A stretch of 64,000 bases of DNA, taken from the NCBI RefSeq assembly GCF_009864005.1, contig NZ_WEZQ01000019.1, forward strand, positions 1 to 64,000, written 5' to 3'. This DNA is from Furfurilactobacillus milii (GTDB lineage Bacteria > Bacillota > Bacilli > Lactobacillales > Lactobacillaceae). Below the pieces are notes generated by a model. The model was not told where the DNA came from, did not search any database, and saw only the letters and a list, made by a program, of their open reading frames with translations. Shown piece after piece: positions 27,966 to 36,837 of the stretch; within the stretch, counting starts at the first letter, position 1; each line of letters starts with the position of its first letter. A program made the position numbers and the translations under genes.

Positions 27966-30290
27966 ATGGCAATAAGTGAGCAAAAACAGTCGTTTCAACT
28001 TCACTTACAGGATTTAACGAACCGTAATGCCTCATTCCTAGAGACCATCTACGCGTTGGCAAACGGACATCTAGGCGTGCGCGCCAGCAATCCATTACAA
28101 GGGAACCTGCGATTAGATGAGGGGATGCCTGGCCTATTTGTGAATGGCTTTTATGATTTGAGCCACATTACATATGGGGAATCATACGCGGGTTACCCAG
28201 AAAATAACCAAACCATCGCTCAGTTACCCGATCCACGATACCTCGTCATTGAGGTCGATGGAGAGCGATCGGATCAAACGACATTTGCCACTCGAGTTGT
28301 GGATAAAAACCTCGATATGGAAACGGGGTTACTTAATGAACTGTTTGAGATAACCACACCTTCTGGAAAAGTACTTCAGCTATCCTTATCGACATTTGCA
28401 TCACAGGCTGATGATGGTATTTACTGTGTCAGCTACACCATTCGGCCGATTAACTTTAGTGGGGCGGTGAAGTTGTACAAGCAGCACCCTTATATTGATC
28501 AGGTGTTTACCCGGGATGGCGATATTCGTGCGGTGTCGCGAAATAACATTTTGGATCGGCAGTTTTTGAATGCAGACTTTCCGGCTATGCAGATCACGAC
28601 GCAACGGAGTCAATTGGGGCTAGTCCTTATGTGGCGTTATTTGGGTGAAGACTCCTTGGTCAAGTTTGACCGTTCGGACGGTATGCCCAAATACGTAATG
28701 GACCTTGACCTCCAACAAGGTTTGGCAGAATCCTTTGACTTCGGTTATTCCGTCGGGCGTATTCACAGTCTGATGGATGTCGCGATGAACCACACGCAAT
28801 ACTTGAAAAACGCAAATGCACATCTGGAGCATCATTCGTTTTCAACATTGTTTACAGAATCTGCCCACAAGATGCAGGAGTTCTGGCACAATTCGGATAT
28901 TCGGATTGATGGTGATCCTGAAACGCAAAAGGGGATTCGCTTCAATCTCTTCCATCTGCATCAGTCTGCTGGTCACGATGGAAAGACCAGCATTCCGGCC
29001 AAAGGACTCACTGGGGCAGGTTATGAAGGACATTATTTCTGGGATACCGAAATGTTCATGCTACCAGCCTTCATTTATACAGATCCGCAAATGGCCCGGG
29101 CGTTGCTAACGTATCGTTACCATACGCTGGATGAGGCGCGACGTCAGGCCCGAGACTTTGGCTTGGACGGCGGGGCAATGTTTGCTTGGCGGACAATCAA
29201 CGGGATGGAGGCGTCGCCTTACTTTCCTGCTGGCTTGGCAGCTGTGCATATTAATGCTGATATTGCGTATGCGGTCGCTGAATACGTGCAGGTCACAGAT
29301 GATCAGGATTTCTTGGTAAAGATGGGATTTGAACTGATCTTGGAGACAGCGCGCTTCTGGCAACGTTTCGGTAGCTTCGGTATTGACGGACCACAGGGCG
29401 GTAAGTTTGTGATTAACAAAGTGACCGGACCCGATGAATATTCGGCAATGGTGAATAATAATTATTACACCAACCGGATGGCTCAACACAATCTCCGTCT
29501 AGCCGTTAGCTATGCCAAACAACTTAAGAAGAGTCATCCAAGTAAGTTAGAAGAACTTGGGGTGACCGAAAAAGAATTACAGTCCTTTACACACATTGCA
29601 GATAGCATGTACCTGCCGTTTGATAAGGAACTCGGTGTCAAGATGCAGGATGATGGTGCCTTTAACATGGAGATTTGGCCATTCGATCAGACACCACGGG
29701 ATAATTACCCATTGTTGCTTCATTACCATCCAATGCGTTTGTATCGCCATCAAGTCAACAAGCAAGCCGACACACTGATGAGTGATTTATTGTTCCCGGC
29801 AGATCAAGATATTGAACAGCTCAAACGTGATTTTGATTACTATGAGCCATTAACGACACAAGATTCATCGTTGTCGCGACCAATCTTTAGTATTCTGGCC
29901 CATCGAATTTTAGCGCATCACAAAGCGTACCGTTATATTGCAGAATCAATCCTAACCGATTTGAACAATAGTCAGGGCAATTCCCAAGACGGCGTGCATG
30001 TTGGCAACATGGGTGCTAGTTGGATGGAAATGACGTTAGGCGTAGCCGGCATGATTCGCGCTGACCGTGGCTTGGAGTTTCATCCACACTTACCAGTTCA
30101 GTGGTCGGCGTTGACGTTTAAGATTCGTTATCGTGGCAGTCAGTTTGAAATGCACATCACACGTAATCAAGCGCACTTTAGCCTGATTGAGGGTGATCAG
30201 GTGACGATTTACTGTGACGGACAGGAAGTGGCCTTAAGCAGCAAAGCACCAGTCAAACGGATGATGACCGTTAATTTAACGGAGAAATAG
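27966..30290 (+). CDS. Glycoside hydrolase family 65 disaccharide phosphorylase
   Basis: GH65 enzyme of 774 residues, most like maltose phosphorylase (maltose plus phosphate to beta-glucose-1-phosphate and glucose). Kojibiose, nigerose or trehalose specificity cannot be excluded. The catalytic acid is the Glu of GPDEY (residue 491). The (alpha/alpha)6 barrel motif GYEGHYFWDTEMFMLP and the phosphate-site segment HVGNMGASWMEM are present. ATG 27966 has GGAGATG 8 nt upstream. The usual partner beta-phosphoglucomutase is not adjacent and no sugar transporter neighbours it, so it is an orphan in this window. The downstream copy of a terminator-bearing repeat ends the unit. Confidence 0.9.
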   Translation: MAISEQKQSFQLHLQDLTNRNASFLETIYALANGHLGVRASNPLQGNLRLDEGMPGLFVNGFYDLSHITYGESYAGYPENNQTIAQLPDPRYLVIEVDGERSDQTTFATRVVDKNLDMETGLLNELFEITTPSGKVLQLSLSTFASQADDGIYCVSYTIRPINFSGAVKLYKQHPYIDQVFTRDGDIRAVSRNNILDRQFLNADFPAMQITTQRSQLGLVLMWRYLGEDSLVKFDRSDGMPKYVMDLDLQQGLAESFDFGYSVGRIHSLMDVAMNHTQYLKNANAHLEHHSFSTLFTESAHKMQEFWHNSDIRIDGDPETQKGIRFNLFHLHQSAGHDGKTSIPAKGLTGAGYEGHYFWDTEMFMLPAFIYTDPQMARALLTYRYHTLDEARRQARDFGLDGGAMFAWRTINGMEASPYFPAGLAAVHINADIAYAVAEYVQVTDDQDFLVKMGFELILETARFWQRFGSFGIDGPQGGKFVINKVTGPDEYSAMVNNNYYTNRMAQHNLRLAVSYAKQLKKSHPSKLEELGVTEKELQSFTHIADSMYLPFDKELGVKMQDDGAFNMEIWPFDQTPRDNYPLLLHYHPMRLYRHQVNKQADTLMSDLLFPADQDIEQLKRDFDYYEPLTTQDSSLSRPIFSILAHRILAHHKAYRYIAESILTDLNNSQGNSQDGVHVGNMGASWMEMTLGVAGMIRADRGLEFHPHLPVQWSALTFKIRYRGSQFEMHITRNQAHFSLIEGDQVTIYCDGQEVALSSKAPVKRMMTVNLTEK

Positions 30291-30312
30291 AATTGATATT
30301 AGGAGAGGGCGA

Positions 30313-30445
30313 TTGGCTTTCTCAGATAATTCAAATGCGACGTTTATGGGGCTTTCTCATGGACGTCGTATTTTATTTAAGTTAGATGAACAAAAGACAA
30401 TGCTATGTCTCGCAGTTACGGCAATTTCACCAAAATCAAACTGAG
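30313..30445 (+). repeat. Terminator-bearing repeat, family 2, copy A
   Basis: Similar over about 130 nt to 46760-46895. The core is a hairpin, AATGCGACG with CGTCGTATT (30334-30374), followed by TTTT, and it acts as the terminator of the GH65 gene. Flanks such as TTGGCTTTCT and GTTAGATG are shared with copy B. Confidence 0.75.
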
Positions 30446-30486
30446 GTCTCATGCCCCAAATTATAGAAATAGTGTAAATGGCACGA

Positions 30487-30519
30487 GAAAACCCCAACAA
30501 CTTCAAAATTGCCGGGGTT
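30487..30519 (-). terminator. Terminator of pnuC
   Basis: On the minus strand AACCCC (plus 30514-30519) pairs with GGGGTT (plus 30489-30494), with an inner CAA/TTG, and is followed by a T run. Confidence 0.75.
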
Positions 30520-30570
30520 CGTTCGATAAATTTAGCTGTGCGTTGCTCTATCTATGTGTTGATGCGGAAA

Positions 30571-31338
30571 TTAGTTCTGGTGAACAGCTTCCATTTGTTC
30601 GAAGTAAGCTGTTTCCTTCTTAGCTTCAGCAGCCTGGTTCTTTTTGTTGTACCAAGGTGAGATAGTGAAGGCTAAGAAGTCGTTCATCAAGTAGACAGAA
30701 CTGTTAACAAACATGGCAAACGTAGCATCACCTTGACGGAAGGAAACGGCCCACAAAACCATTTGTGCTAAACCGGAAGCAACCCACCAGATATACTGCT
30801 GTTTGAACCGCATGAAGCAGATGACACCGGCACATGCGGAGATACTGAATGAAATGGCATCAATCCAAGGACGTGGGTCGTTGGTAACTGCACCAATGAC
30901 GTAACCGGAGATCCCGTAAACAATTAATGTAGCAATAATAGCAACTGTGGTACTGCGCCATGTAAATGAACGAATTTTGCTGACCATGTTTTTGTTCCAG
31001 CTTGGGCTTAGCAAAACTGGCAGGTCAAGTGTTGCCATGTAAACAATCTGTTCACCGATGGACAGGTAGTTTTTGGCAGAAAAACCAACATAAATAAAGC
31101 AAAGTGCAGATAACACACCAAGTAAGCCGTTAACACTCTTAGCTTGGTTGATGGCCAAGATACAAAGTACCCCAAGTGTTGTTCCGATGAACGTAATCAG
31201 GCTAACCAAACTGAAGGGGTTTGAAACTAAGGTCATCACTTGTGCACCTAATGAAAAACCAAAGAGCCAGTATGAAGCCTTGTGCCAACCAGTTAGCTGG
31301 TGGCCGAGAAACTTAAAATAATTGGTAACGTGACGCAT
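30571..31338 (-). CDS. pnuC: Nicotinamide riboside transporter PnuC family
   Basis: 255-residue PnuC-family facilitator with about seven or eight hydrophobic segments. The family signature YIWWVASGLAQMVLWAV and the late YLMNDFLAF segment, which line the substrate site, are clear. It imports nicotinamide riboside (or nicotinamide) for NAD synthesis. ATG 31338 has GGAG 8 nt upstream. The region upstream (31339-31660) gives a leader of about 100 nt with an extended -10, TGCTAACAT, read on the minus strand. No known NAD riboswitch could be assigned by eye. It has its own terminator, convergent with the GH65 gene. Confidence 0.85.
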   Translation of the reverse strand: MRHVTNYFKFLGHQLTGWHKASYWLFGFSLGAQVMTLVSNPFSLVSLITFIGTTLGVLCILAINQAKSVNGLLGVLSALCFIYVGFSAKNYLSIGEQIVYMATLDLPVLLSPSWNKNMVSKIRSFTWRSTTVAIIATLIVYGISGYVIGAVTNDPRPWIDAISFSISACAGVICFMRFKQQYIWWVASGLAQMVLWAVSFRQGDATFAMFVNSSVYLMNDFLAFTISPWYNKKNQAAEAKKETAYFEQMEAVHQN

Positions 31339-31660
31339 GAAAAGATCTCCATTCTATGATTTGTATTTGTGGCCCGGTAGAAGTAAAAGATTCAGGCCCG
31401 CAACGCACTGATAGATATGTTAGCACCCAGACCGTGGAAAACAAAATGCCTGTCAAACGCTTATTGTATGTAGCATGAGTTAACGCTGCGTGGCGATTTG
31501 AGACCGTGATGGCGGCACTGAGAGCTATTTTGTGATGGACACAAGATGATGTGAAAACTTTTTTGAAAAATCTATATATTGTATGTAAAATTCATGAAAA
31601 TGAATGAAAATAATCCGCAGTAATTTTTGCATTTCAAGGTCAAAACCGTGTTAGAACAAG
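31339..31660. other. Gene-free stretch upstream of pnuC
   Basis: This region holds the probable pnuC promoter (extended -10 TGC-TAACAT on the minus strand) and otherwise AT-rich sequence. I see no other feature here. Confidence 0.4.
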
Positions 31661-31704
31661 AAAAGGCTCCACAAAATGGCTACGAAAGCCCATTTTATGG
31701 AGCC
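31661..31704 (-). terminator. Terminator of the 73-residue protein gene
   Basis: GGCTCCA (31665-31671) pairs with TGGAGCC (31698-31704), with AAAATGG/CCATTTT inside. The minus strand then runs into TTTT. Confidence 0.8.
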
Positions 31705-31742
31705 ACAACATCTAGATGCCTCATTGAGGGGGAGTGAGTCGA

Positions 31743-31964
31743 CTAGATGAGTTGGAAACTCAGTTGTTGGTCGCGCAGTTTGAAAATTTGACCGAGGTGG
31801 CTGAAACGTAATTGCAGGCGTTTAACGCCATCCAAGTTAGTGTCCAGAATTTCAATGCGGTACGCGGCAGTTGGCGCCGGGTGAATCAGGTTAAATGTGA
31901 TGTATTTACCTTTAGGGAAGTGAATGCTGTGATGGCCAAGTTCGTTATGGAAAATTGTAATCAT
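31743..31964 (-). CDS. Small protein of unknown function (73 residues)
   Basis: I do not recognise the family. The protein begins MITIFHNELGHHSIHFPKGK and alternates hydrophobic and charged residues, with no membrane segment, as expected for a small beta-rich cytoplasmic protein. AAGGAGG sits 7 nt upstream of ATG 31964, and a strong terminator follows, so it is a complete single-gene unit. The neighbours (pnuC and a lipoprotein) give no functional hint. Confidence 0.7.
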   Translation of the reverse strand: MITIFHNELGHHSIHFPKGKYITFNLIHPAPTAAYRIEILDTNLDGVKRLQLRFSHLGQIFKLRDQQLSFQLI

Positions 31965-32104
31965 AGTTATTCCTCCTTGTGTTTGCTAAGTATGAGTACG
32001 AGTTTAGCATGCGTTTTTGAGGAGAGGTAATTATGTGCCTGTGAGTTAAAAATATAAATGTTTGCTAGAGTGTTTTGTATCCAGAAATTTAATAGTTTTA
32101 ACGA

Positions 32105-32926
32105 TTAATCGTCATCCTGATTGGCATCGTCGTTTGTATCAACAGAGTTGTTGTCATCAGACTGGTTGCTTGAATCCGTATCATTTTGATCATTATTAGT
32201 GTCGTTATCATTGGACTGACTATCATCGTCATTAGAATCAGTGTCGGTATCCTGTTGATTATCAGAGTCACTGTCCTGACTATTACTATCCTCGCTGGAG
32301 CTATTACTTTCCTGTTCGGATTCTTCCTTTGCGTCTTGAGCGCCCAGACTTTCAGCACCAGCAGTTAAATTGGCGAGTGCATCTATGTCCGATTGTGAAT
32401 GAATCCATTCGTCAGCTAGGGCCTTTTTGGAATGAGTTTCGTTGGTAAAGGTGCTGCTTGCACCTTCGCCTGAAGATGGTGCAATTGTGACCGAATTAGC
32501 ATCAACAGAAATTAACTTGCAACTAGAATCCACCGTGCCTTGTGAGAGCATTTGTTGATGATTTTCAGTATCGGTATCTAAACTAAACGATGTTAAATTG
32601 GCTGCGCTGATGCTATCATTTGACGAATAATTCCAGTCCTTGATATAGGCTAGAACATACCACTCGTCGTCACTAAGTTTAGCAGCTAATTCCATACTAG
32701 AGTCCATGTTGGTGTTTTGATTACTTGAGCTGGAATTAGATGTTGCGGAAATGGCAGCGGACGAGCTATTTGAATTTGAGGCTTTTTCTGAACCAGCCTT
32801 ATCGCTTTGTTTTGCACTTGAATTTGTGCGAACAGAATTCGTATGATGATTAGTTGTGTTATTACTACAACTGGCTAGAATGAGTGTGCTTAAAACTGCA
32901 ATACTAAAGGTCAATGTCTTTTTCAT
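32105..32926 (-). CDS. Lipoprotein with a long acidic Ser/Asp/Asn tail
   Basis: 273 residues. Residues 1-20 form a lipoprotein signal, with the lipobox LASC putting the lipidated Cys at 20. A Ser/Asn-rich spacer (about 25-75) follows, then a folded region with LSDDEWYVLAYIKDW that resembles the lactobacillar Lreu_0056-type lipoproteins; this match is from memory and tentative. The last 70 or so residues are almost only Asp, Ser, Asn and Gln. The frame is open to 32977, but ATG 32926 with AAGGAG upstream starts exactly at MKKTLT. It is expected on the outer membrane face. The acidic tail could bind cations or act as a wall spacer. Confidence 0.75.
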   Translation of the reverse strand: MKKTLTFSIAVLSTLILASCSNNTTNHHTNSVRTNSSAKQSDKAGSEKASNSNSSSAAISATSNSSSSNQNTNMDSSMELAAKLSDDEWYVLAYIKDWNYSSNDSISAANLTSFSLDTDTENHQQMLSQGTVDSSCKLISVDANSVTIAPSSGEGASSTFTNETHSKKALADEWIHSQSDIDALANLTAGAESLGAQDAKEESEQESNSSSEDSNSQDSDSDNQQDTDTDSNDDDSQSNDNDTNNDQNDTDSSNQSDDNNSVDTNDDANQDDD

Positions 32927-33191
32927 TATGAATCTCCTTAAAAAAATTAAGGGGTTTTTGTGTGCTCCTATGATCACATAAATCTAATACTAATATGGTC
33001 TAAAGTAATGATTCGAGCAAGTTTTGATGTCAAAGAAGCGTAATGATTGATCAAAAGGGCATCTCGGAATTGAGCGTCGAGATCGAAAAATGAATTACAT
33101 AGTTTAAAAATATTTGTTAGCTAGTAGTCGAGACAGTTACGCCTGTTAGCTTTGCAAGTATGAAAGGTTGACCACATAAAAAAGTTAAAAC

Positions 33192-33227
33192 AAAAACCGA
33201 CATTCCAATGAGTCTGAAATGTCGGTT
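33192..33227 (-). terminator. Terminator of tRNA-Arg
   Basis: On the minus strand AACCGACATT (plus 33218-33227) pairs with AATGTCGGTT (plus 33195-33204), followed by a T run, about 30 nt after the tRNA 3' end. Confidence 0.85.
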
Positions 33228-33256
33228 AATTGTGTTTATTCTATTGAAGCTTCCGA

Positions 33257-33328
33257 TGCGCTTGGGGGGAATCGAACCCTCATCTCAAGAACCGGAATCT
33301 TACGTGCGATCCATTACACTACAAGCGC
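33257..33328 (-). tRNA. tRNA-Arg (anticodon CCG)
   Basis: On the minus strand the acceptor stem GCGCTTG pairs perfectly with CAAGCGC. The D arm runs GTG...CAC, the anticodon stem TAAGA/TCTTG encloses TTCCGGT (anticodon CCG), and the T arm GAGGG-TTCGATT-CCCCC has one A-C mismatch. Discriminator A. CCA is not encoded. It stands alone with its own terminator. Confidence 0.92.
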
Positions 33329-33507
33329 AAACCGTTTATACCGAACAGGTACCCTACTATATTAGCGAAAACGGTTCGGAAACACAAGTCTATTTAACCG
33401 ATTTTCAATGGAATTGGTTGGTTCCCGGTTGAAAGGGAAGTTAGGTGCTTACGAATGACCAACTATTTGTCAGTTTGTCTGCACTATAAACGACAGTGTG
33501 CATTGAG

Positions 33508-34542
33508 TTACTTAGAGTTAAATGAGGCTAAGAATCGTTCACGCCAACCGTCTGAAGCTTTTAGCCAATCCTGAACGATTTCATCAGTAGGTGAGACATT
33601 ATATAAATACACCATGGCTAAATCATGTTCAGGGGATAAGAAAAAGTCTGACCAGTAGCCAAGAATTTGACCGCTGTGCCAATACCAACTGTTAATTTTC
33701 ATCCAACCCATGCCGTATTTTTCGTGTTTTAAGTTAAAGCACAGCTGCTGGCTAGCGGGTGATAACAAAGTGTTTGTCATGGTCGCACAGGCCCATTTTT
33801 TAAGGTCGACTAAATTTGTTACCATGGCACCGTCACCAAGTTGGTGATTGCCTCGACCAAGGTTGACGACATTGCTGCCTTGGTAAAGATAACTGTCTGC
33901 CTGACTTTTCTCTGTGCCAACGTGGGTGTTGGAAAGGGTCAGTGGAGTCAAAATGTGCTCTTGAATATAGGCAGCATAGGAGGCACCTGTCACTTGTTCT
34001 AGAACTCCAGTTAGTAAAGTGTAATTAGTATTGCTGTACGCAAACTGTGAACCTGGTTTGAAATCCAACTGTTTGCCATTAATCATACTTACAATCGTTT
34101 TAAGTGAGAAATCCGTACCTAATGTTTTATTGATTATGACTTCTGTGACTTCTGGCGATAAGCCAGTATGTTGTGCTTTTTCTTCAGCCTTGGCAACAAT
34201 CAGATCTGTGTAATCTGGAATACCAGAGTCCATATTGAGCAGTTGTCGAATTGTGACCTTATCACCAAGCTGATAATCAGGTAAATATGTTTTAAGCGAT
34301 TGATCCAAACTGAGTTTACCAGATTCCACCGATTGAAGAATCGCAGTAGCGGTAAATTGCTTGGTAAGTGAACCAATGCCCATGGTTGTTTCATCCGTAA
34401 ATGGCGTGTGTCGTTCAAAACTGGCGTAACCAGAAGTATGCTGGTAGAGCGTTTGAGATGGCGTCAGCACTGCTAATGCACCATTGAAGTGGTAGTGTGC
34501 ATTGATGTCAGTAAGCTCATTGAAAAGACTATCAAATTTCAT
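33508..34542 (-). CDS. Serine hydrolase, beta-lactamase/PBP fold
   Basis: 344-residue penicillin-recognising serine hydrolase of the class C beta-lactamase-like family, usually esterases or D-peptide hydrolases and not true resistance enzymes. The SxxK motif is SLTK (Ser58), the second motif is YSN in AYSNTNY (about 168), and the third is HSG in YWHSGQIL. No signal peptide is apparent, so a cytoplasmic location is likely. The start ATG at 34542 is divergent from a MerR gene across 129 bases, so the regulator may control it. Substrate unknown. Confidence 0.85.
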   Translation of the reverse strand: MKFDSLFNELTDINAHYHFNGALAVLTPSQTLYQHTSGYASFERHTPFTDETTMGIGSLTKQFTATAILQSVESGKLSLDQSLKTYLPDYQLGDKVTIRQLLNMDSGIPDYTDLIVAKAEEKAQHTGLSPEVTEVIINKTLGTDFSLKTIVSMINGKQLDFKPGSQFAYSNTNYTLLTGVLEQVTGASYAAYIQEHILTPLTLSNTHVGTEKSQADSYLYQGSNVVNLGRGNHQLGDGAMVTNLVDLKKWACATMTNTLLSPASQQLCFNLKHEKYGMGWMKINSWYWHSGQILGYWSDFFLSPEHDLAMVYLYNVSPTDEIVQDWLKASDGWRERFLASFNSK

Positions 34543-34600
34543 AGTTATGTTTTTAACGCTTTCTGTTGTTAAATATCTAAAAAATGTTGCTGTAAATTGC

Positions 34601-34631
34601 TTGACCCTTGTCTGTACACTAATGTTATATT
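34601..34631 (+). promoter_or_regulatory. MerR-type promoter with 19-bp spacer
   Basis: TTGACC (34601-34606) and TATATT (34626-34631) are separated by 19 nt. This over-long spacer is characteristic of MerR-activated promoters. It lies just upstream of the merR-like gene and of the divergent hydrolase gene. Confidence 0.7.
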
Positions 34632-34671
34632 GAGCGCAATGTTAGCGCTGATGACTCGAAAGGCAAAGCAG

Positions 34672-35076
34672 ATGAATATTGCTCAATTTGCTAAGTTAGC
34701 AGGCTGCACTGTTGAAACGCTAAGATACTATGACCGGGCCGCACTGTTTCAACCGCTCCGCCGTGGAAATGGGTATCGTGAGTATGCTCAGACTGATTTA
34801 GATGTCGTCAAAATGATTATTAATCTTCGTAAAGCCGACGTTGACGTTAAGACGATTAAACAAATAATGGTCCTTTTCAAAACGCCGGTGACAACGGCAT
34901 GTTACGAAGACACACTTTCATTTATTGCCGGACAAAAACAATCTTTTAAAGAGAAGGCCGAATTGTTTACGCGGTTAGCAAAAATCACCAACACTTTGGA
35001 GTCACAGGTGATGAATGGCGAATCCTTAACTACGCTTCAAAAAACATTGAAAAAGGTAGGCGAGGGAAATGCTTAA
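34672..35076 (+). CDS. MerR-family transcriptional regulator
   Basis: 134 residues: an N-terminal MerR helix-turn-helix (MNIAQFAKLAGCTVETLRYYDRAALFQP), wing residues in NGYREY, then a long coiled-coil dimer helix. No cysteine-rich metal-binding end is seen, so it is likely a small-molecule or stress sensor. The frame opens at 34597, but ATG 34672 has AAAGG upstream and starts directly with the HTH. The next gene overlaps its end by 8 bases, so the two are coupled. It probably acts on the 19-bp-spacer promoter upstream. Confidence 0.88.
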   Translation: MNIAQFAKLAGCTVETLRYYDRAALFQPLRRGNGYREYAQTDLDVVKMIINLRKADVDVKTIKQIMVLFKTPVTTACYEDTLSFIAGQKQSFKEKAELFTRLAKITNTLESQVMNGESLTTLQKTLKKVGEGNA

Positions 35077-35395
35077 ACTGGCAAACGATGGTGTTCGTTT
35101 TGTATTCGAACAGGCCACACTGCTATTGATTGTTTGGAGTGGTTTCAGAGGCAATTTAGCGAGTAAATTGATAATTGGTATTTTAATCCCCATTGCTGCC
35201 ATCATCTTTTGGGCACGGTTTATGGCGCCGGCCTCTCCCAATCGTTTGACAGAAAGTCGTCGAATAATCGCCGAATGTGTTTTGTTTGGTGGCACAGGTG
35301 TTTTGGTCGCTCAAAAATTTAGTTCAAAATTGGCAATTATCTACTTGATCATGATTACGATTAATATAGTTTTGGACCATGCGTTAAATGCATAG
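35069..35395 (+). CDS. YrdB-like (DUF2568) membrane protein
   Basis: 108-residue membrane protein with three or four hydrophobic segments and the family-like stretch FWARFMAPASPNRL. It belongs to the YrdB/DUF2568 group, whose function is unknown. It starts at ATG 35069 inside the 3' end of the merR gene. It is therefore likely to be under the same regulator, and it is the most probable MerR target beside the hydrolase. Confidence 0.7.
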   Translation: MLKLANDGVRFVFEQATLLLIVWSGFRGNLASKLIIGILIPIAAIIFWARFMAPASPNRLTESRRIIAECVLFGGTGVLVAQKFSSKLAIIYLIMITINIVLDHALNA

Positions 35396-35400
35396 TCGGC

Positions 35401-35721
35401 TTAGTTGATGAAACGCGTATTTTTGGCTTTCCAGTCATTTAGTTTGATGCGAACCCAGAAGCTATAAATGCCTAGCGTAATAATTGACAGCAACAGCCAC
35501 TTAATCCAGTTGCCAAATAAACCAACGGCGGAACCGGTAAATTGCATTCGGTGACCATCAATGACCGTATGATTGATCCGCCAGCCGTAGAGCATCGTAA
35601 TCGACCATGGATAGCAAATGCCTAAAGTGAAAAAGGTGACAAGAAAGCCTAAAATTGACCAACCGATGTAAGCGAGTAAACCACCATCAAAGAAAGAATT
35701 GCGGCCATATTTCATTTCCAT
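35401..35721 (-). CDS. Small DUF898-like membrane protein
   Basis: 106 residues with two long hydrophobic hairpins (about 15-40 and 75-95) and the GYxG/LYGWRIN motif region typical of YjgN/DUF898-like proteins. The family has no known function. The open frame reaches 35790, but ATG 35721 has GAGG 8 nt upstream, so MEMKYGRNS is the start. It is convergent with the yrdB-like gene and divergent from the aldo/keto reductase. Confidence 0.65.
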   Translation of the reverse strand: MEMKYGRNSFFDGGLLAYIGWSILGFLVTFFTLGICYPWSITMLYGWRINHTVIDGHRMQFTGSAVGLFGNWIKWLLLSIITLGIYSFWVRIKLNDWKAKNTRFIN

Positions 35722-35884
35722 ACTAGAAACCTCGTGTTCATAATAATAGTTTAATAACTTGATTCTACTAATTCCAGATTGTGTTAGCAATGAGTTTCGC
35801 TGGATTCAGCCGACTTGACAGGTCGTAGGCAATCCGGTTTATGATAATCTTGTTTGAATGTGAAAACTAAGAAGAGGTGCGCAG

Positions 35885-36703
35885 ATGGGTCAAATAAAAT
35901 TTGAATTACCTAAAGTCGGTTTCGGTACGTATCAACTGACGGGCGAGACTGGTATGAACACGATTAAACAAGCTATTAATACAGGATACCGCCTAATCGA
36001 TACGGCGATTAGCTATGAAAACGAAGGCGCAGTGGGTGCCGCCATTAAGGCCAGCGATGTTGATCGTGATCAGTTGATTGTGAGTTCAAAGTTGCCCGGT
36101 CGCGACTATCATCATGACGATGCGATTAGTGCCGTTCAAGAATCCCTATATCGAAGTGGCTTAGATTACTTCGATTTGTTTCTATTACACTGGCCCAATC
36201 CTAAACAGAATTTGTATGTGGAAGCTTGGACGTCTTTGATCGAAGCGCAACGCCGTGGGTATGTTAAGTACATTGGTGTTTCAAACTTTACTGGTGAATA
36301 CATTGATCGTTTGCAAAATGAAACTGGCATTCAGCCGGTAGTCAATCAGATCGAACTTCATCCGTACTTTAATCAAGAAGCGCAACGTCGGTATGACTAC
36401 GTAAATGGCATCATCACCGAAGCGTGGAGTCCACTAGGGCGTGCCTCGGCGATGTTGAAAGATCCAGTGTTGCAACAAATCGCTAATAAACATCAATGTG
36501 GCGTTGGTCAAGTGATTTTGCGCTGGGAACAGTCGTTAAATGTCGTGCCATTACCTAAGGCAGCACATGTTGATCGGCAACGGGCAAGCTTGAATTTGGA
36601 TGCAATTGATTTAGACCAGGCAGACATCACTGCAATAAATCAGCTTACTAAGCCTGATGGACGGACATTCAATCAGGATCCCACTGTTTACGAAGAATTT
36701 TAA
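35885..36703 (+). CDS. Aldo/keto reductase
   Basis: 272-residue NADPH-dependent aldo/keto reductase. The catalytic tetrad is Asp39, Tyr44, Lys69 and His102 (DTAISYENE, SSKLPG, LLHWPNP). The NADP-binding end PLPKAAHVDR is present. Closest relatives include 2,5-diketo-D-gluconate reductase-like enzymes, with a broad range of aldehydes and ketones. ATG 35885 follows GAAGAGG. It stands alone with a very strong terminator hairpin. Confidence 0.93.
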   Translation: MGQIKFELPKVGFGTYQLTGETGMNTIKQAINTGYRLIDTAISYENEGAVGAAIKASDVDRDQLIVSSKLPGRDYHHDDAISAVQESLYRSGLDYFDLFLLHWPNPKQNLYVEAWTSLIEAQRRGYVKYIGVSNFTGEYIDRLQNETGIQPVVNQIELHPYFNQEAQRRYDYVNGIITEAWSPLGRASAMLKDPVLQQIANKHQCGVGQVILRWEQSLNVVPLPKAAHVDRQRASLNLDAIDLDQADITAINQLTKPDGRTFNQDPTVYEEF

Positions 36704-36760
36704 GTGCCTTGTGGCAAAATTTTGTAACACAAACGCAATAAACAAAAAATAATCCAAAAA

Positions 36761-36797
36761 AATGACAACCTGTTGTGCTGCACAACAGGTTGTCATT
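36761..36797. terminator. Terminator hairpin after the aldo/keto reductase gene
   Basis: A perfect 17-bp stem joins 36761-36777 and 36781-36797 across a 3-nt loop. The following TTTCG gives only a short T run, so it may also act as a strand-neutral barrier. Confidence 0.7.
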
Positions 36798-36837
36798 TCG
36801 TTATCTAGGCAATTTTGTCTTTGAATCATTTAATTGC

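Noticed and set aside
33208-33432. 74-codon plus-strand frame
   Set aside because: It covers tRNA-Arg and its terminator on the other strand, so it is a chance frame.
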